Assembly (NCBI GenBank): GCA_020052115.1
Contig: JAGVPR010000391.1
Span: forward strand, 1 to 13,431
Origin: Candidatus Eiseniibacteriota bacterium
Lineage (GTDB): Bacteria > Eisenbacteria > RBG-16-71-46 > JAGVPR01
DNA: 13,431 bases
Direction of reading: 5' to 3'
Each line of letters begins with the position of its first letter. Within the stretch, counting starts at the first letter, position 1. The translations under genes and the position numbers were made by a program. Below are positions 7,033 to 13,431 of the stretch, piece after piece. Under the pieces are notes generated by a model. It ran no database searches. It had not been told where the DNA came from and saw nothing but the letters and a program-made list of their open reading frames with translations.

Positions 7033-7934
7033 CGGGTTCCTGGGCCAGCAAACACCGATGGCGACATGTCAAACCTCTGATTATTCGGGTTGTTCACTCG
7101 CAGAATGACCTCCACGAAGGCTTCGGGCGCCAGGCCGCTGGCCCCGACCGGAAGATCGAGGAACGCACCACCGTATCTGATCCGACACGCAAACCCGCTC
7201 TCGCCGAGCAATTCGACGGCCATACCCTTGATCCTCGGGAGGAGCGTCATCGGCGCCGGGATCATGGTTTCCGACGTGTTCGTGATGCGCATCGTTGCGA
7301 CATAGTTGTCCGTGCCCTGGACCCGCCGGAACCCCGACGAGTGGATGTTCACCCGAGACGTGACGTCTGTCGGCGGATCGTTGTATGTGAGGCTCATGTC
7401 GCACGCGCGCTCCGCTGTCAGCCGAACCGCGTTCGCGTCAGATGAGAACGCATTCTCGATCGCTTTCATCAGAACTCGGCCATTGCTCTGATCAACGATG
7501 GCTTCGAAGGCCTTCGTGGAGCCGACGGTCTTGAGGAGCGCGAACGACACGTACCCCGACGAATCGATGCCGCCGTCGGTCACACCGGGCAGCGTCGCGA
7601 CACTGTCGATCATGGCTTGTAGAAGATCAGCAGAGATCTGAAACGCGATTGCCCCATAATCATCCATCCCGTACTGATCTTCCCACCCGGAGCGTCGGTA
7701 CGGAATGAACGCGGCCAGGTCGATACTGCCCTGGGTAGATGTGAACGCCAGGCTCTCAATTGGGTAGTCGAGCGGCCCTAGGTATGTGATCTTGGCCTGC
7801 AGCGACGCGAGCTCGGGTGCCGACAGCGATTGGAAGTCTGAGAATGGCGAATACTGCTGAGCCGTGACAGCAGGCCCGATCAGGCAGAAGACGACAGCGA
7901 TGATCAACGCCAGTGACTTGGCACCTACTGGCAT
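7029..7934 (-). CDS. Exported protein of unknown function, middle gene of operon
   Basis: A 301-residue protein that I do not recognise. A clear signal peptide (MPVGAKSLALIIAVVFCLIGPAVTA, likely cleaved before QQ at 26) shows export. The mature part has a helical stretch (SADLLQAMIDSVATLPGV) and a C-terminal beta-rich half (YVATMRITNTSETMIPAPMTLLPRIKGMAVELLG...AFVEVILRVNNPNNQRFDM) that could be an Ig-like fold, with two cysteines at most. There are no catalytic motifs I can name. The ATG at 7934 follows GGAGG by six bases and lies 10 bp inside the upstream gene, while the stop overlaps the downstream start. The tight overlaps at both ends imply co-translation of three products that probably work together outside the membrane. 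Confidence 0.7.
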   Translation of the reverse strand: MPVGAKSLALIIAVVFCLIGPAVTAQQYSPFSDFQSLSAPELASLQAKITYLGPLDYPIESLAFTSTQGSIDLAAFIPYRRSGWEDQYGMDDYGAIAFQISADLLQAMIDSVATLPGVTDGGIDSSGYVSFALLKTVGSTKAFEAIVDQSNGRVLMKAIENAFSSDANAVRLTAERACDMSLTYNDPPTDVTSRVNIHSSGFRRVQGTDNYVATMRITNTSETMIPAPMTLLPRIKGMAVELLGESGFACRIRYGGAFLDLPVGASGLAPEAFVEVILRVNNPNNQRFDMSPSVFAGPGTR

Positions 7935-9010
7935 GGAGAACCTCCAGTCGTGGGTGGCGTTGCGGCTGGGAGCACGAATCCCGGATGCCGCGAGAGCCAG
8001 AGATCCAGCGCATCATTGAACTCCGGCGACGGTGCATCCCGAGTTCCTGGATAGGCCGTGAAAGCCGGGGGACCACCACGGGGCCGCGACCACCGCCACG
8101 TAGTGGTCCCGAGGATCGCCCCGATGCCGATTCCCTTCGAACAGACGGCGCAGACTTCGAGATCGAGGTTGATCGCCACGATTCCAGGCGGGTAGTTGCG
8201 GTCACGCCTCGTGGGGCGGTCTGCTAGGAAAGCAGTGGTGTCGGGGCGGGAGTTGCCCGGATGTCCCCGACGGCTCAGACCACGGCTGTAGTACGGAACA
8301 TCCCACCAGGATTCGGCGGGGACATCAACGCGGTATCCGGCGGGCGTACGCAGGGAATCTCGCGCGGTAGAATCCGGGAATCCCTGCTCGGCATAGGAGA
8401 GATTCCTCGACACTCCGCTCGAATCGCTGCCGGTCGGATGAACGACCTGGATCAGGTGAATGCTATCGCAGGGAGCAATGCCGCAGACGCCCGCCGGGTT
8501 GAAATACACTCGAATGGTATCGGCGTTGACCGTTTCCATCCACGGATTCGGCTCAGCATCGGTTGTGATTTCGATGTTGTGCACCCAGGCGCAAGCAGTC
8601 CCGATCCATGAAGAATTGTGCAGCTCGAGTTGCACGAATCGCATGCTGTGCATCCCGGGCGAAGCGTTCTGTACCGAGACCACGTGCGACCAGCTCGCAG
8701 TCCAGGTCGGCACGTTCTCGGAATAGATCACCGTCGCGTCGAAGTAGACGGTGTGGATTACCCTGTCGTCATAGTCCCTGGGCAGCAAGTTGACCTCGAC
8801 CAGAAAGGACGCGTTCGGGCCCGTACACATCGGCGTCACCCGCATCGGGGGTTGGAAGATCGCTTCGGCCTTGCTGCCGTCCAGGAGTGGGCCTATCGAA
8901 AGAAGGACGACCAGTAGGATGGACCGACGCCACACTGCGGAGCGGATGTACGATTCCCGCGGCTGATCGACGAAACATCCCCGCGTCGGATTGCTTGCCT
9001 TCGCGGACAT
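7925..9010 (-). CDS. Exported or membrane-anchored protein of unknown function, first gene of operon
   Basis: A 361-residue protein without recognised family. Residues 27-50 (WRRSILLVVLLSIGPLLDGSKAEA) form a hydrophobic segment ending in a signal-peptidase-like AEA site; the preceding 26 residues are polar, which is long for a signal peptide. A GTG at 8935 would give a classical signal peptide but has no ribosome site, so the true start is uncertain between 9010 (ATG, weak GGGGAT upstream) and 8935. The mature part is beta-rich with paired cysteines (MCTGPN; WIGTACAWVHN; GVCGIAPCDS; VCAVCSKG), compatible with disulphides in the periplasm or outside. The C-terminus is Pro/Gly/Thr-rich (GFVLPAATPPTTGGSPCQ). 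It starts the operon and overlaps the next gene by 10 bp. It lies inside the putative tRNA-associated island. Confidence 0.68.
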   Translation of the reverse strand: MSAKASNPTRGCFVDQPRESYIRSAVWRRSILLVVLLSIGPLLDGSKAEAIFQPPMRVTPMCTGPNASFLVEVNLLPRDYDDRVIHTVYFDATVIYSENVPTWTASWSHVVSVQNASPGMHSMRFVQLELHNSSWIGTACAWVHNIEITTDAEPNPWMETVNADTIRVYFNPAGVCGIAPCDSIHLIQVVHPTGSDSSGVSRNLSYAEQGFPDSTARDSLRTPAGYRVDVPAESWWDVPYYSRGLSRRGHPGNSRPDTTAFLADRPTRRDRNYPPGIVAINLDLEVCAVCSKGIGIGAILGTTTWRWSRPRGGPPAFTAYPGTRDAPSPEFNDALDLWLSRHPGFVLPAATPPTTGGSPCQ

Positions 9011-9456
9011 CGCTGGATCCCCTAGCTGCAGGCTCAAGATGCGTGACGAGACGAGTGCCTACGCGTGGAGGAAATGCTGTTGCGGGCGGCCCTTCACGGT
9101 CGCGCGAGCTTCGGACGGAGCGGGTTCTACAGCAAGAGGAGCCTGATTTCCAGTATTGGTTCATATGACGCTCAGTCCGGTTCGGTCGCCCCGACTGTAG
9201 CTGACCGGCCGACAAACGTTAGCCGCCAATCGGCGCCGGCAGCGGAGCCGGGAACGCCGCGCGAACGCGCAGCCATCCCCCTGATCAGTCTTCGGCATCT
9301 CATGCGACGATCTCAAGGACGACCCCCTGCTTGACTCGCTACGCCGCGCCACTGGCACGACGGCGCGCAGCAAATCGAGGACGAACGCAGCGGCGTGGAG
9401 AAATGCTGGAGAAGGGAAAAGGTGAAACGTCTAACTGGTTGGTATAGTTTACGTTG
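9011..9456. other. Gene-free stretch between exported-protein operon and tRNA-Met
   Basis: No convincing gene is seen on either strand; short open frames here have no ribosome site or recognisable product. It must contain the promoter of the three-gene operon, but no clear -35/-10 pair was found. It holds the 20-base repeat at 9396-9415, and a partial look-alike TGGAGGAAATGCTG at 9066-9079. In island terms this is the right arm of the second cassette. Confidence 0.5.
9396..9415. repeat. 20-bp repeat shared with copy B arm
   Basis: TGGAGAAATGCTGGAGAAGG matches 6076-6095 at 19 of 20 bases and 4776-4795 at a lower level (14 of 20). It lies 41 bp from the tRNA 3' end, on the outer side of the tRNA core, whereas in copies A and B it lies 133 bp after the core on the inner side. 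It could be an arm-type binding site for a recombinase or the leftover of a shared coding sequence. Which of these is correct cannot be told. Confidence 0.5.
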
Positions 9457-9480
9457 TGGTGGCGGTGCAGGGACTTGAAC
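9457..9480. repeat. tRNA 3'-end core, the intact member of the direct repeat set
   Basis: This is the 24-base segment within the tRNA gene that is repeated exactly at 5919-5942 and with two changes at 4619-4642, all in the same orientation. It spans the CCA end through the TTC of the T-loop, the stretch commonly used as attachment core by tRNA-targeting integrases. Confidence 0.75.
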
Positions 9481-9532
9481 CCCGGACACAGGGATTATGA
9501 TTCCCCTGCTCTGCCAGCTGAGCTACACCGCC
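9457..9532 (-). tRNA. tRNA-Met (anticodon CAT), CCA encoded
   Basis: Reading the minus strand from 9532: acceptor GGCGGTG pairs with CACCGCC; D-arm GCTC AGCTGGCA GAGC; anticodon stem GGGGA/TCCCT with loop ATCATAA (anticodon CAT, plus-strand 9497-9499); T-arm CGGGG TTCAAGT CCCTG; discriminator A and an encoded CCA (9457-9459). All four stems pair, allowing G-T at stem ends. The CTCATAA-like loop and acceptor suit elongator methionine; lysidine-modified tRNA-Ile2 (also CAT) is possible. The 3' 24 bases are the repeated core described at 5919 and 4619, making this gene the likely attachment site. Confidence 0.93.
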
Positions 9533-9543
9533 ACAGATTGGAA

Positions 9544-9564
9544 CCGAAGGCTGAAGCCCTTCGG
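9544..9564. other. Stem-loop in the tRNA 5' leader
   Basis: CCGAAGG (9544-9550) and CCTTCGG (9558-9564) form a perfect 7-bp stem with a 7-base loop, between the putative promoter and the mature 5' end of the tRNA. It may belong to the precursor leader or terminate transcription from the DinB gene upstream; there is no T-tract on the minus strand beyond it. Confidence 0.3.
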
Positions 9565-9575
9565 GCCGGCGCCTA

Positions 9576-9605
9576 AGGCTACCGATCCGGGCGTGCGAAC
9601 GTCAA
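9576..9605 (-). promoter_or_regulatory. Possible sigma70 promoter for tRNA-Met
   Basis: On the minus strand TTGACG (9600-9605) is followed after 18 bases by TAGCCT (9576-9581), then by a GC-rich stretch expected for a stringently controlled stable-RNA promoter. The -35 matches the consensus at five of six bases; the -10 is weaker. The position, about 45 bp before the mature 5' end, is sensible. Confidence 0.45.
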
Positions 9606-9644
9606 GGGGCGCGGCGGCCGCACGACCCGGCGCATCGCCCGCGG

Positions 9645-10151
9645 TCAATGCCGCAGTCCACCCTCCGAAGCCCGCAGCGCCTTCTTCAGCAGCGCGATCT
9701 GCCCGGCGTGGTAGGCGTCGTGCTGCGCGATGCCGTGCAGCATGACGCCGTACGAGACTCCCGTTCCGACAGCCGGTTCGCGCTGGCCCCCGACGATCTC
9801 GTCCAGGCGCGCTTCCGGGAATCGCGCAAGGGCCCCGAGTAGCTCACGGTGCGCCGTCGCGAGCCGCGCAGTAGCCGCCATCCAAGCCGCGTCCTCGTCG
9901 CGCGCGGGCGACGGCCAATCGCCATCCGGCGGCTCGCCGGGCAATCCACCGAGCAATCTCTCGCGCACCTCGCCGCGCCACGCCGCCACATGAAGGACGA
10001 TCTCGCAGATCGTGTGCGCGCCGGGGATAGGCCTCGCGGACGCCTCGCCCGCGGTTACATCCTCCGTGATTCTCTGCAGCGACCATCCATGCCACGGGTC
10101 GCCGTGGTCCGCGCGGCGCAGCTCGTCACCAATCCGTTCGGTCTCCTTCAT
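9645..10151 (-). CDS. DinB-family metal-dependent protein
   Basis: A 168-residue four-helix-bundle protein. The DinB metal triad is visible: H54 (IVLHVAAWRGE) and H144/H148 in HGIAQHDAYHAGQIALLKKA near the C-terminus. The length is standard. DinB-like proteins bind a divalent metal and include thiol-dependent S-transferases; the substrate here is unknown. The ATG at 10151 follows GGAGG and overlaps the stop of the upstream acetyltransferase gene as ATGA, so the two are co-translated. The stop at 9645 is followed by the tRNA region, a possible chromosomal anchor flank of the island. Confidence 0.85.
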   Translation of the reverse strand: MKETERIGDELRRADHGDPWHGWSLQRITEDVTAGEASARPIPGAHTICEIVLHVAAWRGEVRERLLGGLPGEPPDGDWPSPARDEDAAWMAATARLATAHRELLGALARFPEARLDEIVGGQREPAVGTGVSYGVMLHGIAQHDAYHAGQIALLKKALRASEGGLRH

Positions 10152-10948
10152 GCCTCACCTCCGGGCGATGCGGTCCGTTCGATCGTGCACTCCTCGAACT
10201 CGGCGATCGTCTCGAAGCCGAGCTTCTCGTAACAGCGGATGGCGGCCGCATTCCCCGAGTGCACGTTGAGTCCGATGTGATCCACGCTCTCGAGGAGCGC
10301 GCGGCAAAGTGACGCGCACGCGTGTGTCGCGAGCCCGCGCCCGCGCGCCGCCGGGTGCGTGGCGATGTTCCCGAGGGCGGCCACTCGATAACGCGGCGAA
10401 TAAACGTGAACGCCCGCGACGCAGACGACGCGACCCTCCTCGCGGACTCCATGGTAGCAGCCGGTCTCGAGCATCCACGGATCGAACCAGTTGCCCGGGT
10501 AGCTCTCGCGGTAGAAGGCCTTGAGTTCTTCGCGGTCGGACGGCGTGAAACGCACCACGCCGGATACGTCGGCGGACAGGAGCGCGGCACACATCGTAAG
10601 CCCCATCTTGAGGAAAGCGCCATGCGACTCGACGCGTCCATCGAGCCCGCGCGAGAGCCCGGGGCTCAAGTGCGCGTAGAAACGGCTCGGGAGTTGCTGC
10701 GAGAGCACTCGAAGAAGGCTCTCCATGCCGCCGATCGGGCCCGGCGTGACCGCGAGGAGCACCGCCGGCTCCGGCTTCGTATAGAGCAGCGCGACCTCAC
10801 GCAGGCGGCCTTCCTCTTCGAATCCGAACCACTTCGTGTGCGGCCAGAACCGATCGTCGAGATCGCCGAGCGAGTAGATGTGCAAGAACGGATGCGCGCG
10901 GAAGAACGACTCCAGCGCGCGCTTGTCGTGGAGCGGGCGGAGGCTCAT
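10148..10948 (-). CDS. GNAT-family N-acetyltransferase (FR47-like C-terminal domain)
   Basis: A 266-residue protein. The C-terminal half has the acetyl-CoA motif A, LGNIATHPAARGRGLATHACASL, with RGRGLA at 202-207 as the pyrophosphate loop, and motif B-like NAAAIRCYEKLGF (233-245). The N-terminal half (1-125) is a second, degenerate GNAT-like domain, as in two-domain members of the family. It transfers an acetyl group to an unknown amine. The ATG at 10948 has GGGA six bases upstream. It lies 31 bp after the broken lipoprotein gene and overlaps the DinB gene by 4 bp. Acetyltransferase plus DinB hints at small-molecule or drug modification, but that is only a guess. Confidence 0.85.
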   Translation of the reverse strand: MSLRPLHDKRALESFFRAHPFLHIYSLGDLDDRFWPHTKWFGFEEEGRLREVALLYTKPEPAVLLAVTPGPIGGMESLLRVLSQQLPSRFYAHLSPGLSRGLDGRVESHGAFLKMGLTMCAALLSADVSGVVRFTPSDREELKAFYRESYPGNWFDPWMLETGCYHGVREEGRVVCVAGVHVYSPRYRVAALGNIATHPAARGRGLATHACASLCRALLESVDHIGLNVHSGNAAAIRCYEKLGFETIAEFEECTIERTASPGGEA

Positions 10949-10979
10949 AGCAGTCCCGGCGAGAGATCAGGCCGCACGG

Positions 10980-11636
10980 TCATGGCCCGAACAGAGACTT
11001 GACCTTCCCCCAGGTGGTCCTATTCACAGTCTTCAATCCGCCGGGCGTGCCCAGATCCTCCCAGTACACGATCCGCCAGATCGAGTCGCCCTTGGCATCC
11101 ACGTACTGGACTTTGAAGCGGAAGCGGGCGAGGTTCGAAACGACCATGAGGGTCAAGGGTTCCGGTTGGTCCTGCTGGTGTATCACGACGCTCAGGCTGG
11201 CGTTCGTCACGTAGATGATTTGCTGGCCCGCATGGCCCTGGGTGGTGTCGTAATACGGGGGGGTGTACGTGAGCTTGATGTCAATGTCCTCGACCTCGGA
11301 GGAGGAGAACATCGCCGCCGCGCTCCCCATCTCCTTCTCGCGTCCCCAGGTCGCATCCGGCACGTTGCCCCGCCGAACATCCTCGTCCCAGAACCGGAAG
11401 GTGTAGCCCTCTGTGGTGTCACCGGCGGCGTGCGAGTCGTAGAGCAGCGAGTCGAAGGCGCCGATCTCCCGTTTGATGTACGCCGTCTCGAGGTTCTCCA
11501 ACACCTGCTCGGGAGATGTCTGCTTAGGGTGCTAGCCGTAGTAGCGAATCGGCTCAACAGTATCCTCCGAACACCCCGCGAAGACACAAGCGGCAACCAG
11601 CGAGATCAGAAGCGAGGCCTTCCGGTGCAATACCAC
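10980..11636 (-). pseudogene. Lipoprotein gene interrupted by an in-frame amber codon
   Basis: The GTG at 11636 follows AGGAGG. It begins MVLHRKASLLISLVAACVFAGCSEDTVEPIRYYG, a lipoprotein signal peptide with lipobox FAGC and the lipidated cysteine at residue 22. Codon 35 is TAG (11534-11532). The same frame then continues for 183 codons to TGA at 10980, including KQTSPEQVLENLETAYIKREIGAFDSLLYD and WRIVYWEDLGTPGG...TWGKVKSLF. This looks like one NTF2/SnoaL-like lipoprotein whose family normally runs straight through. There is no frameshift; a single base change (for example from CAG or TGG) explains it. Alternatives are readthrough, or a cytoplasmic product restarted at GTG 11507 (in QVLENL). 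TAG ends other genes here (7925, 12555), so recoding genome-wide is unlikely. Confidence 0.7.
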
Positions 11637-11745
11637 TGCGCACCTCCTGGGAATTCGATCACGCGTACCGCTCGAAGAAGCCCCGCGAGCGATGACGAAA
11701 CGAGATCCTGGCGAAAGGGGCGGCTGACGGAAGGAACGCCTCACC

Positions 11746-11774
11746 ATTCTACGCTCATCGAGAGCACCCCACAA
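11746..11774 (-). promoter_or_regulatory. Possible sigma70 promoter for the lipoprotein operon
   Basis: On the minus strand TTGTGG (11769-11774) and TAGAAT (11746-11751) are separated by exactly 17 bases. Transcription would start near 11739 and give a leader of about 100 bases before the GTG at 11636. It diverges from the plus-strand promoter at 11822. Confidence 0.45.
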
Positions 11775-11821
11775 CGCCACCCAAACCCGCTCCCTGGGCC
11801 GGTTTCCCGCATCCCCGCGCC

Positions 11822-11850
11822 TTGACACGCTTTCCGGCGGCCCATATACT
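11822..11850 (+). promoter_or_regulatory. Strong sigma70-like promoter of the beta-barrel gene
   Basis: A perfect -35 TTGACA (11822-11827), a 17-base spacer and TATACT (11845-11850, five of six consensus bases). The next gene starts at 11920, giving a leader of roughly 60 bases. This is the clearest promoter in the window. Confidence 0.8.
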
Positions 11851-11919
11851 CCCCGCGATGTACCCGGGGTTTTACGCGGCCCGCGGCTTGGGCGGGGAGG
11901 AAAGGACGAGGTGGAACCG

Positions 11920-12555
11920 ATGAGATGGGCTCGCACGCTGGCCACCGTGGCCGTACTGATCGTCTCGCTCGCATCGCTGGCGGGCGCGGGTGAAATCACC
12001 GGACGCGGCTCGCTGGGCGCGGCGCTGGGCACGATGAAGTGGACCGCCGATGACGAGACGAGCCGCGAGGCGCAATGGCGGCCGACCATGCAGGGCGTCT
12101 TCCGCTACGCGTTCACCCCCCGCCTGGAGGCGCAACTCCAGTCCGGGTTCGGGTGGAGTTCCTACGCGCTGCGCGGCGACACGGTCACCGTCGTCATCCC
12201 CACGACCATCGGATTGAACTACCGGCTGAACCCTGCCGCTCAGTACATCTACCGGGTCGGCGCCGGCGCGGGTATCTACGCCTGGCGCGTGACGGATAAC
12301 GCAAAGACGTCCTACTACGTCAGCCCGCCGGGCGACCCCGATGAGATCGTCGAAGCGCGCGAGGGCGGCGACCCCGGCGTCTACGCCGAATTCGGCGTCG
12401 AGCGATTCATGGCCGAGCACGTCACCGCGAGCGTGGACGTCGCGTATCACATGATCTTCTCCAAGAACGACCGGCTGCGGGACGGCTGGAAGGACAACGA
12501 CGCCTTTGCGGCGGCGCGCGTCGGAGTGCACTACTACTTCTCGCTGACGAAGTAG
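11920..12555 (+). CDS. Small outer-membrane beta-barrel protein
   Basis: A 211-residue protein with signal peptide MRWARTLATVAVLIVSLASLAGA. The mature part alternates polar and hydrophobic residues in repeated strands (GRGSLGAALGTMKWT, MQGVFRYAFTPRLEAQLQSGFGWSSY, TTIGLNYRLNPAAQYIYRVGAGAGIYAW, PGVYAEFGVERFM, ASVDVAYHMIFS) and ends in AAARVGVHYYFSLTK, an aromatic terminal strand as in OmpA/OmpW-like eight-strand barrels. Its role is unknown; it may be structural or a small pore. I chose ATG at 11920, with GAGGTGG eight bases upstream; an in-frame GTG at 11911 would add three residues. It is monocistronic between a strong promoter and a long GC hairpin. Confidence 0.75.
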   Translation: MRWARTLATVAVLIVSLASLAGAGEITGRGSLGAALGTMKWTADDETSREAQWRPTMQGVFRYAFTPRLEAQLQSGFGWSSYALRGDTVTVVIPTTIGLNYRLNPAAQYIYRVGAGAGIYAWRVTDNAKTSYYVSPPGDPDEIVEAREGGDPGVYAEFGVERFMAEHVTASVDVAYHMIFSKNDRLRDGWKDNDAFAAARVGVHYYFSLTK

Positions 12556-12578
12556 CGCGCCTGAAGCGACGAGCTTCC

Positions 12579-12605
12579 GCGACCCGGGCCCGCGGCCCGG
12601 GTCGC
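12579..12605 (+). terminator. Long GC hairpin, likely terminator after the beta-barrel gene
   Basis: A perfect 12-bp stem (GCGACCCGGGCC pairing with GGCCCGGGTCGC) closes a three-base loop CGC, 24 bases after the stop codon. No T-tract follows, so it may act as a Rho-assisted or stem-only terminator, or protect the mRNA 3' end. It separates the gene from guaB, which starts 75 bases further on. Confidence 0.6.
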
Positions 12606-12679
12606 TGCACATTCGGTCCACGCGCCGCCGGCCGAACCGGCGAGCCCGATGCGCATCGGCAGGCCCGGAGGAGGGAAGG

Positions 12680-13431
12680 ATGATCCCCGAGAAGCCGCTC
12701 CCCGAGGCGTTGACCTTCGACGACGTGCTGCTCGTCCCCCAGCGCTCGGCCGTCCATCCCCGCCACGCGGATACGGGCACCTGGCTCACGCGCCGCATCC
12801 GCCTGAACATCCCGCTCGTCAGCGCCGCGATGGACACCGTCACCGAGTCCGACATGGCGATCGCGATCGCGCGTGAAGGCGGCCTCGGCATCGTCCACCG
12901 AAACCTCGACATCGCGCTCCAGGCGGCCGAGGTGGACAAGGTCAAGCGCTCAGAGAGCGGCATGATCGTCAATCCGATCACCCTGCCGCCCGACGTGCCG
13001 ATCCACGCGGCGCTGGAACTCATGCGCAAGTTCAAGATATCCGGCGTGCCGATCACCGAGAACGACCGGCTCGTCGGCATCCTCACGAACCGCGATCTCC
13101 GCTTCGTCCAGGATGAGGGGATGCTCATCTCGCAGGTGATGACGAGCAAGAACCTCATCACGGCGCCGATCGGGACGACCCTCGAAGAGGCGAAGGCGAT
13201 CCTCCACAAGAACCGGATCGAGAAGCTCCCGGTCGTGGACGAGCACTTCCGCCTCCGCGGCCTGATCACGGTGAAGGACATCCAGAAGCGGATCGAGTAC
13301 CCGAACGCGTGCAAGGACCCGCTCGGAAGGCTTCGCGTGGGCGCGGCCGTCGGCGCCGCGGGTGACTTCCTCGAGCGCGCCGCCGAGCTGGTGAACGCCG
13401 GCGTGGACGTGCTCGTCGTGGACAGCGCCCA
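12680..13431 (+). CDS. guaB: IMP dehydrogenase, N-terminal 250 residues (gene runs off window)
   Basis: The ATG at 12680 follows GGAGGAGGG. The protein begins MIPEKPLPEALTFDDVLLVPQRSAV, the hallmark GuaB start, then NIPLVSAAMDTVTESDMAIAIAREGGLGIVHRN. A pair of CBS domains follows at about residues 95-210 (TLPPDVPIHAALELMRKFKISGVPI...LVGILTNRDLRF; VMTSKNLITAPIGTTLEEAKAILHKNRIEKLPVV...LRGLITVKDI). The catalytic barrel resumes with RLRVGAAVGAAGDFLERAAELVNAGVDVLVVDSA, and the DSAHG motif is cut by the window edge. GuaB oxidises IMP to XMP with NAD+, the committed step of GMP synthesis. The active-site cysteine loop lies beyond the window. It is an intact core gene and marks this flank as chromosome. 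Confidence 0.95.
   Translation, partial: MIPEKPLPEALTFDDVLLVPQRSAVHPRHADTGTWLTRRIRLNIPLVSAAMDTVTESDMAIAIAREGGLGIVHRNLDIALQAAEVDKVKRSESGMIVNPITLPPDVPIHAALELMRKFKISGVPITENDRLVGILTNRDLRFVQDEGMLISQVMTSKNLITAPIGTTLEEAKAILHKNRIEKLPVVDEHFRLRGLITVKDIQKRIEYPNACKDPLGRLRVGAAVGAAGDFLERAAELVNAGVDVLVVDSA

Larger units (their letters stand above)
4619..9480. mobile_element. Putative tandem tRNA-Met-associated genomic island (two cassettes, no integrase seen)
   Basis: The block is bounded on the right by an intact tRNA-Met gene. Inside it are two extra copies of the last 24 bases of that gene, at 4619-4642 and 5919-5942, all in one orientation. This is the pattern left when elements integrate at a tRNA 3' end: the gene is rebuilt by the newcomer and the old 3' end is displaced. 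The cassettes are 4643-5918 (MntA/HepT pair) and 5943-9456 (three exported proteins). No tyrosine or serine recombinase, transposase or phage gene is visible, so the elements would be non-autonomous, decayed or mobilised in trans. The direct repeats are seen; the integration history is inference. Confidence 0.5.

Noticed and set aside
7925..9037. TTG at 9037 as start of the first exported-protein gene
   Set aside because: There is no ribosome site before it and it lengthens an already long polar leader; ATG at 9010 or GTG at 8935 is preferable.
11532..11534. Genome-wide reassignment of TAG as a sense codon
   Set aside because: TAG is the natural stop of genes ending at 7925 (minus) and 12555 (plus), where reading on would run into neighbouring genes without added domains.
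11872..13314. 480-codon open frame on the minus strand across the beta-barrel gene and guaB
   Set aside because: It is antisense to guaB, whose protein is unmistakable, and to a gene with its own promoter. The translation is low-complexity Arg/Ala-rich as expected for a high-GC shadow.

Overview
The window looks like the chromosome of a high-GC Gram-negative bacterium. It carries lipoprotein and Sec signal peptides, a small outer-membrane beta-barrel protein and a secreted protein with a C-terminal FlgD-Ig/T9SS-type tail. That tail, together with a short lipoprotein ending in a WRIVYWEDL...TWGKVKSLF motif, resembles what is common in uncultured FCB-type or Eisenbacteria-like genomes. The taxonomic guess is inference, with no database search behind it.

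From left to right: (1) 1-2365, minus strand: a GT-C type membrane glycosyltransferase, then 26 bp downstream the start of an Asp-box (BNR) secreted protein that runs off the window. (2) 2451-4546, minus strand: a two-gene AbiE-like module. A PD-(D/E)XK + winged-helix + AbiEi-like C-terminal protein overlaps a nucleotidyltransferase by ATGA, and three tandem 18-bp GGCC-centred quasi-palindromes lie just upstream. (3) 4619-5942: an MntA/HepT (minimal nucleotidyltransferase / HEPN RNase) toxin-antitoxin pair. (4) 5919-9480: a three-gene overlapping operon of exported proteins of unknown function. (5) 9457-9532, minus strand: an intact tRNA-Met(CAT) with encoded CCA. (6) 9645-11636, minus strand: DinB-family protein, GNAT acetyltransferase and a lipoprotein gene split by an in-frame amber codon. 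(7) 11822-13431, plus strand: a strong sigma70-like promoter, a beta-barrel protein, a long GC hairpin and the 5' part of guaB (IMP dehydrogenase).

The most interesting signal is that the 3'-terminal 24 bases of the tRNA-Met gene (CCA end, acceptor strand and T-arm 3' side) recur twice in the same orientation, at 5919-5942 (24/24) and 4619-4642 (22/24). Neither copy has the rest of a tRNA. They divide 4619-9480 into two cassettes, one with a toxin-antitoxin pair and one with the exported-protein operon. The two displaced copies are also similar over about 150 further bases. This fits stepwise integration of small, integrase-less elements at the 3' end of one tRNA gene, with the newest element nearest the intact tRNA. 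A second defence-type module (AbiE-like) lies just beyond the oldest copy. The flanking genes (guaB, beta-barrel, GNAT, DinB) look like ordinary chromosome.

Several real genes are easy to miss because they run off the window (1-401 minus; guaB at 12680-13431 plus) or contain a stop (10980-11636).
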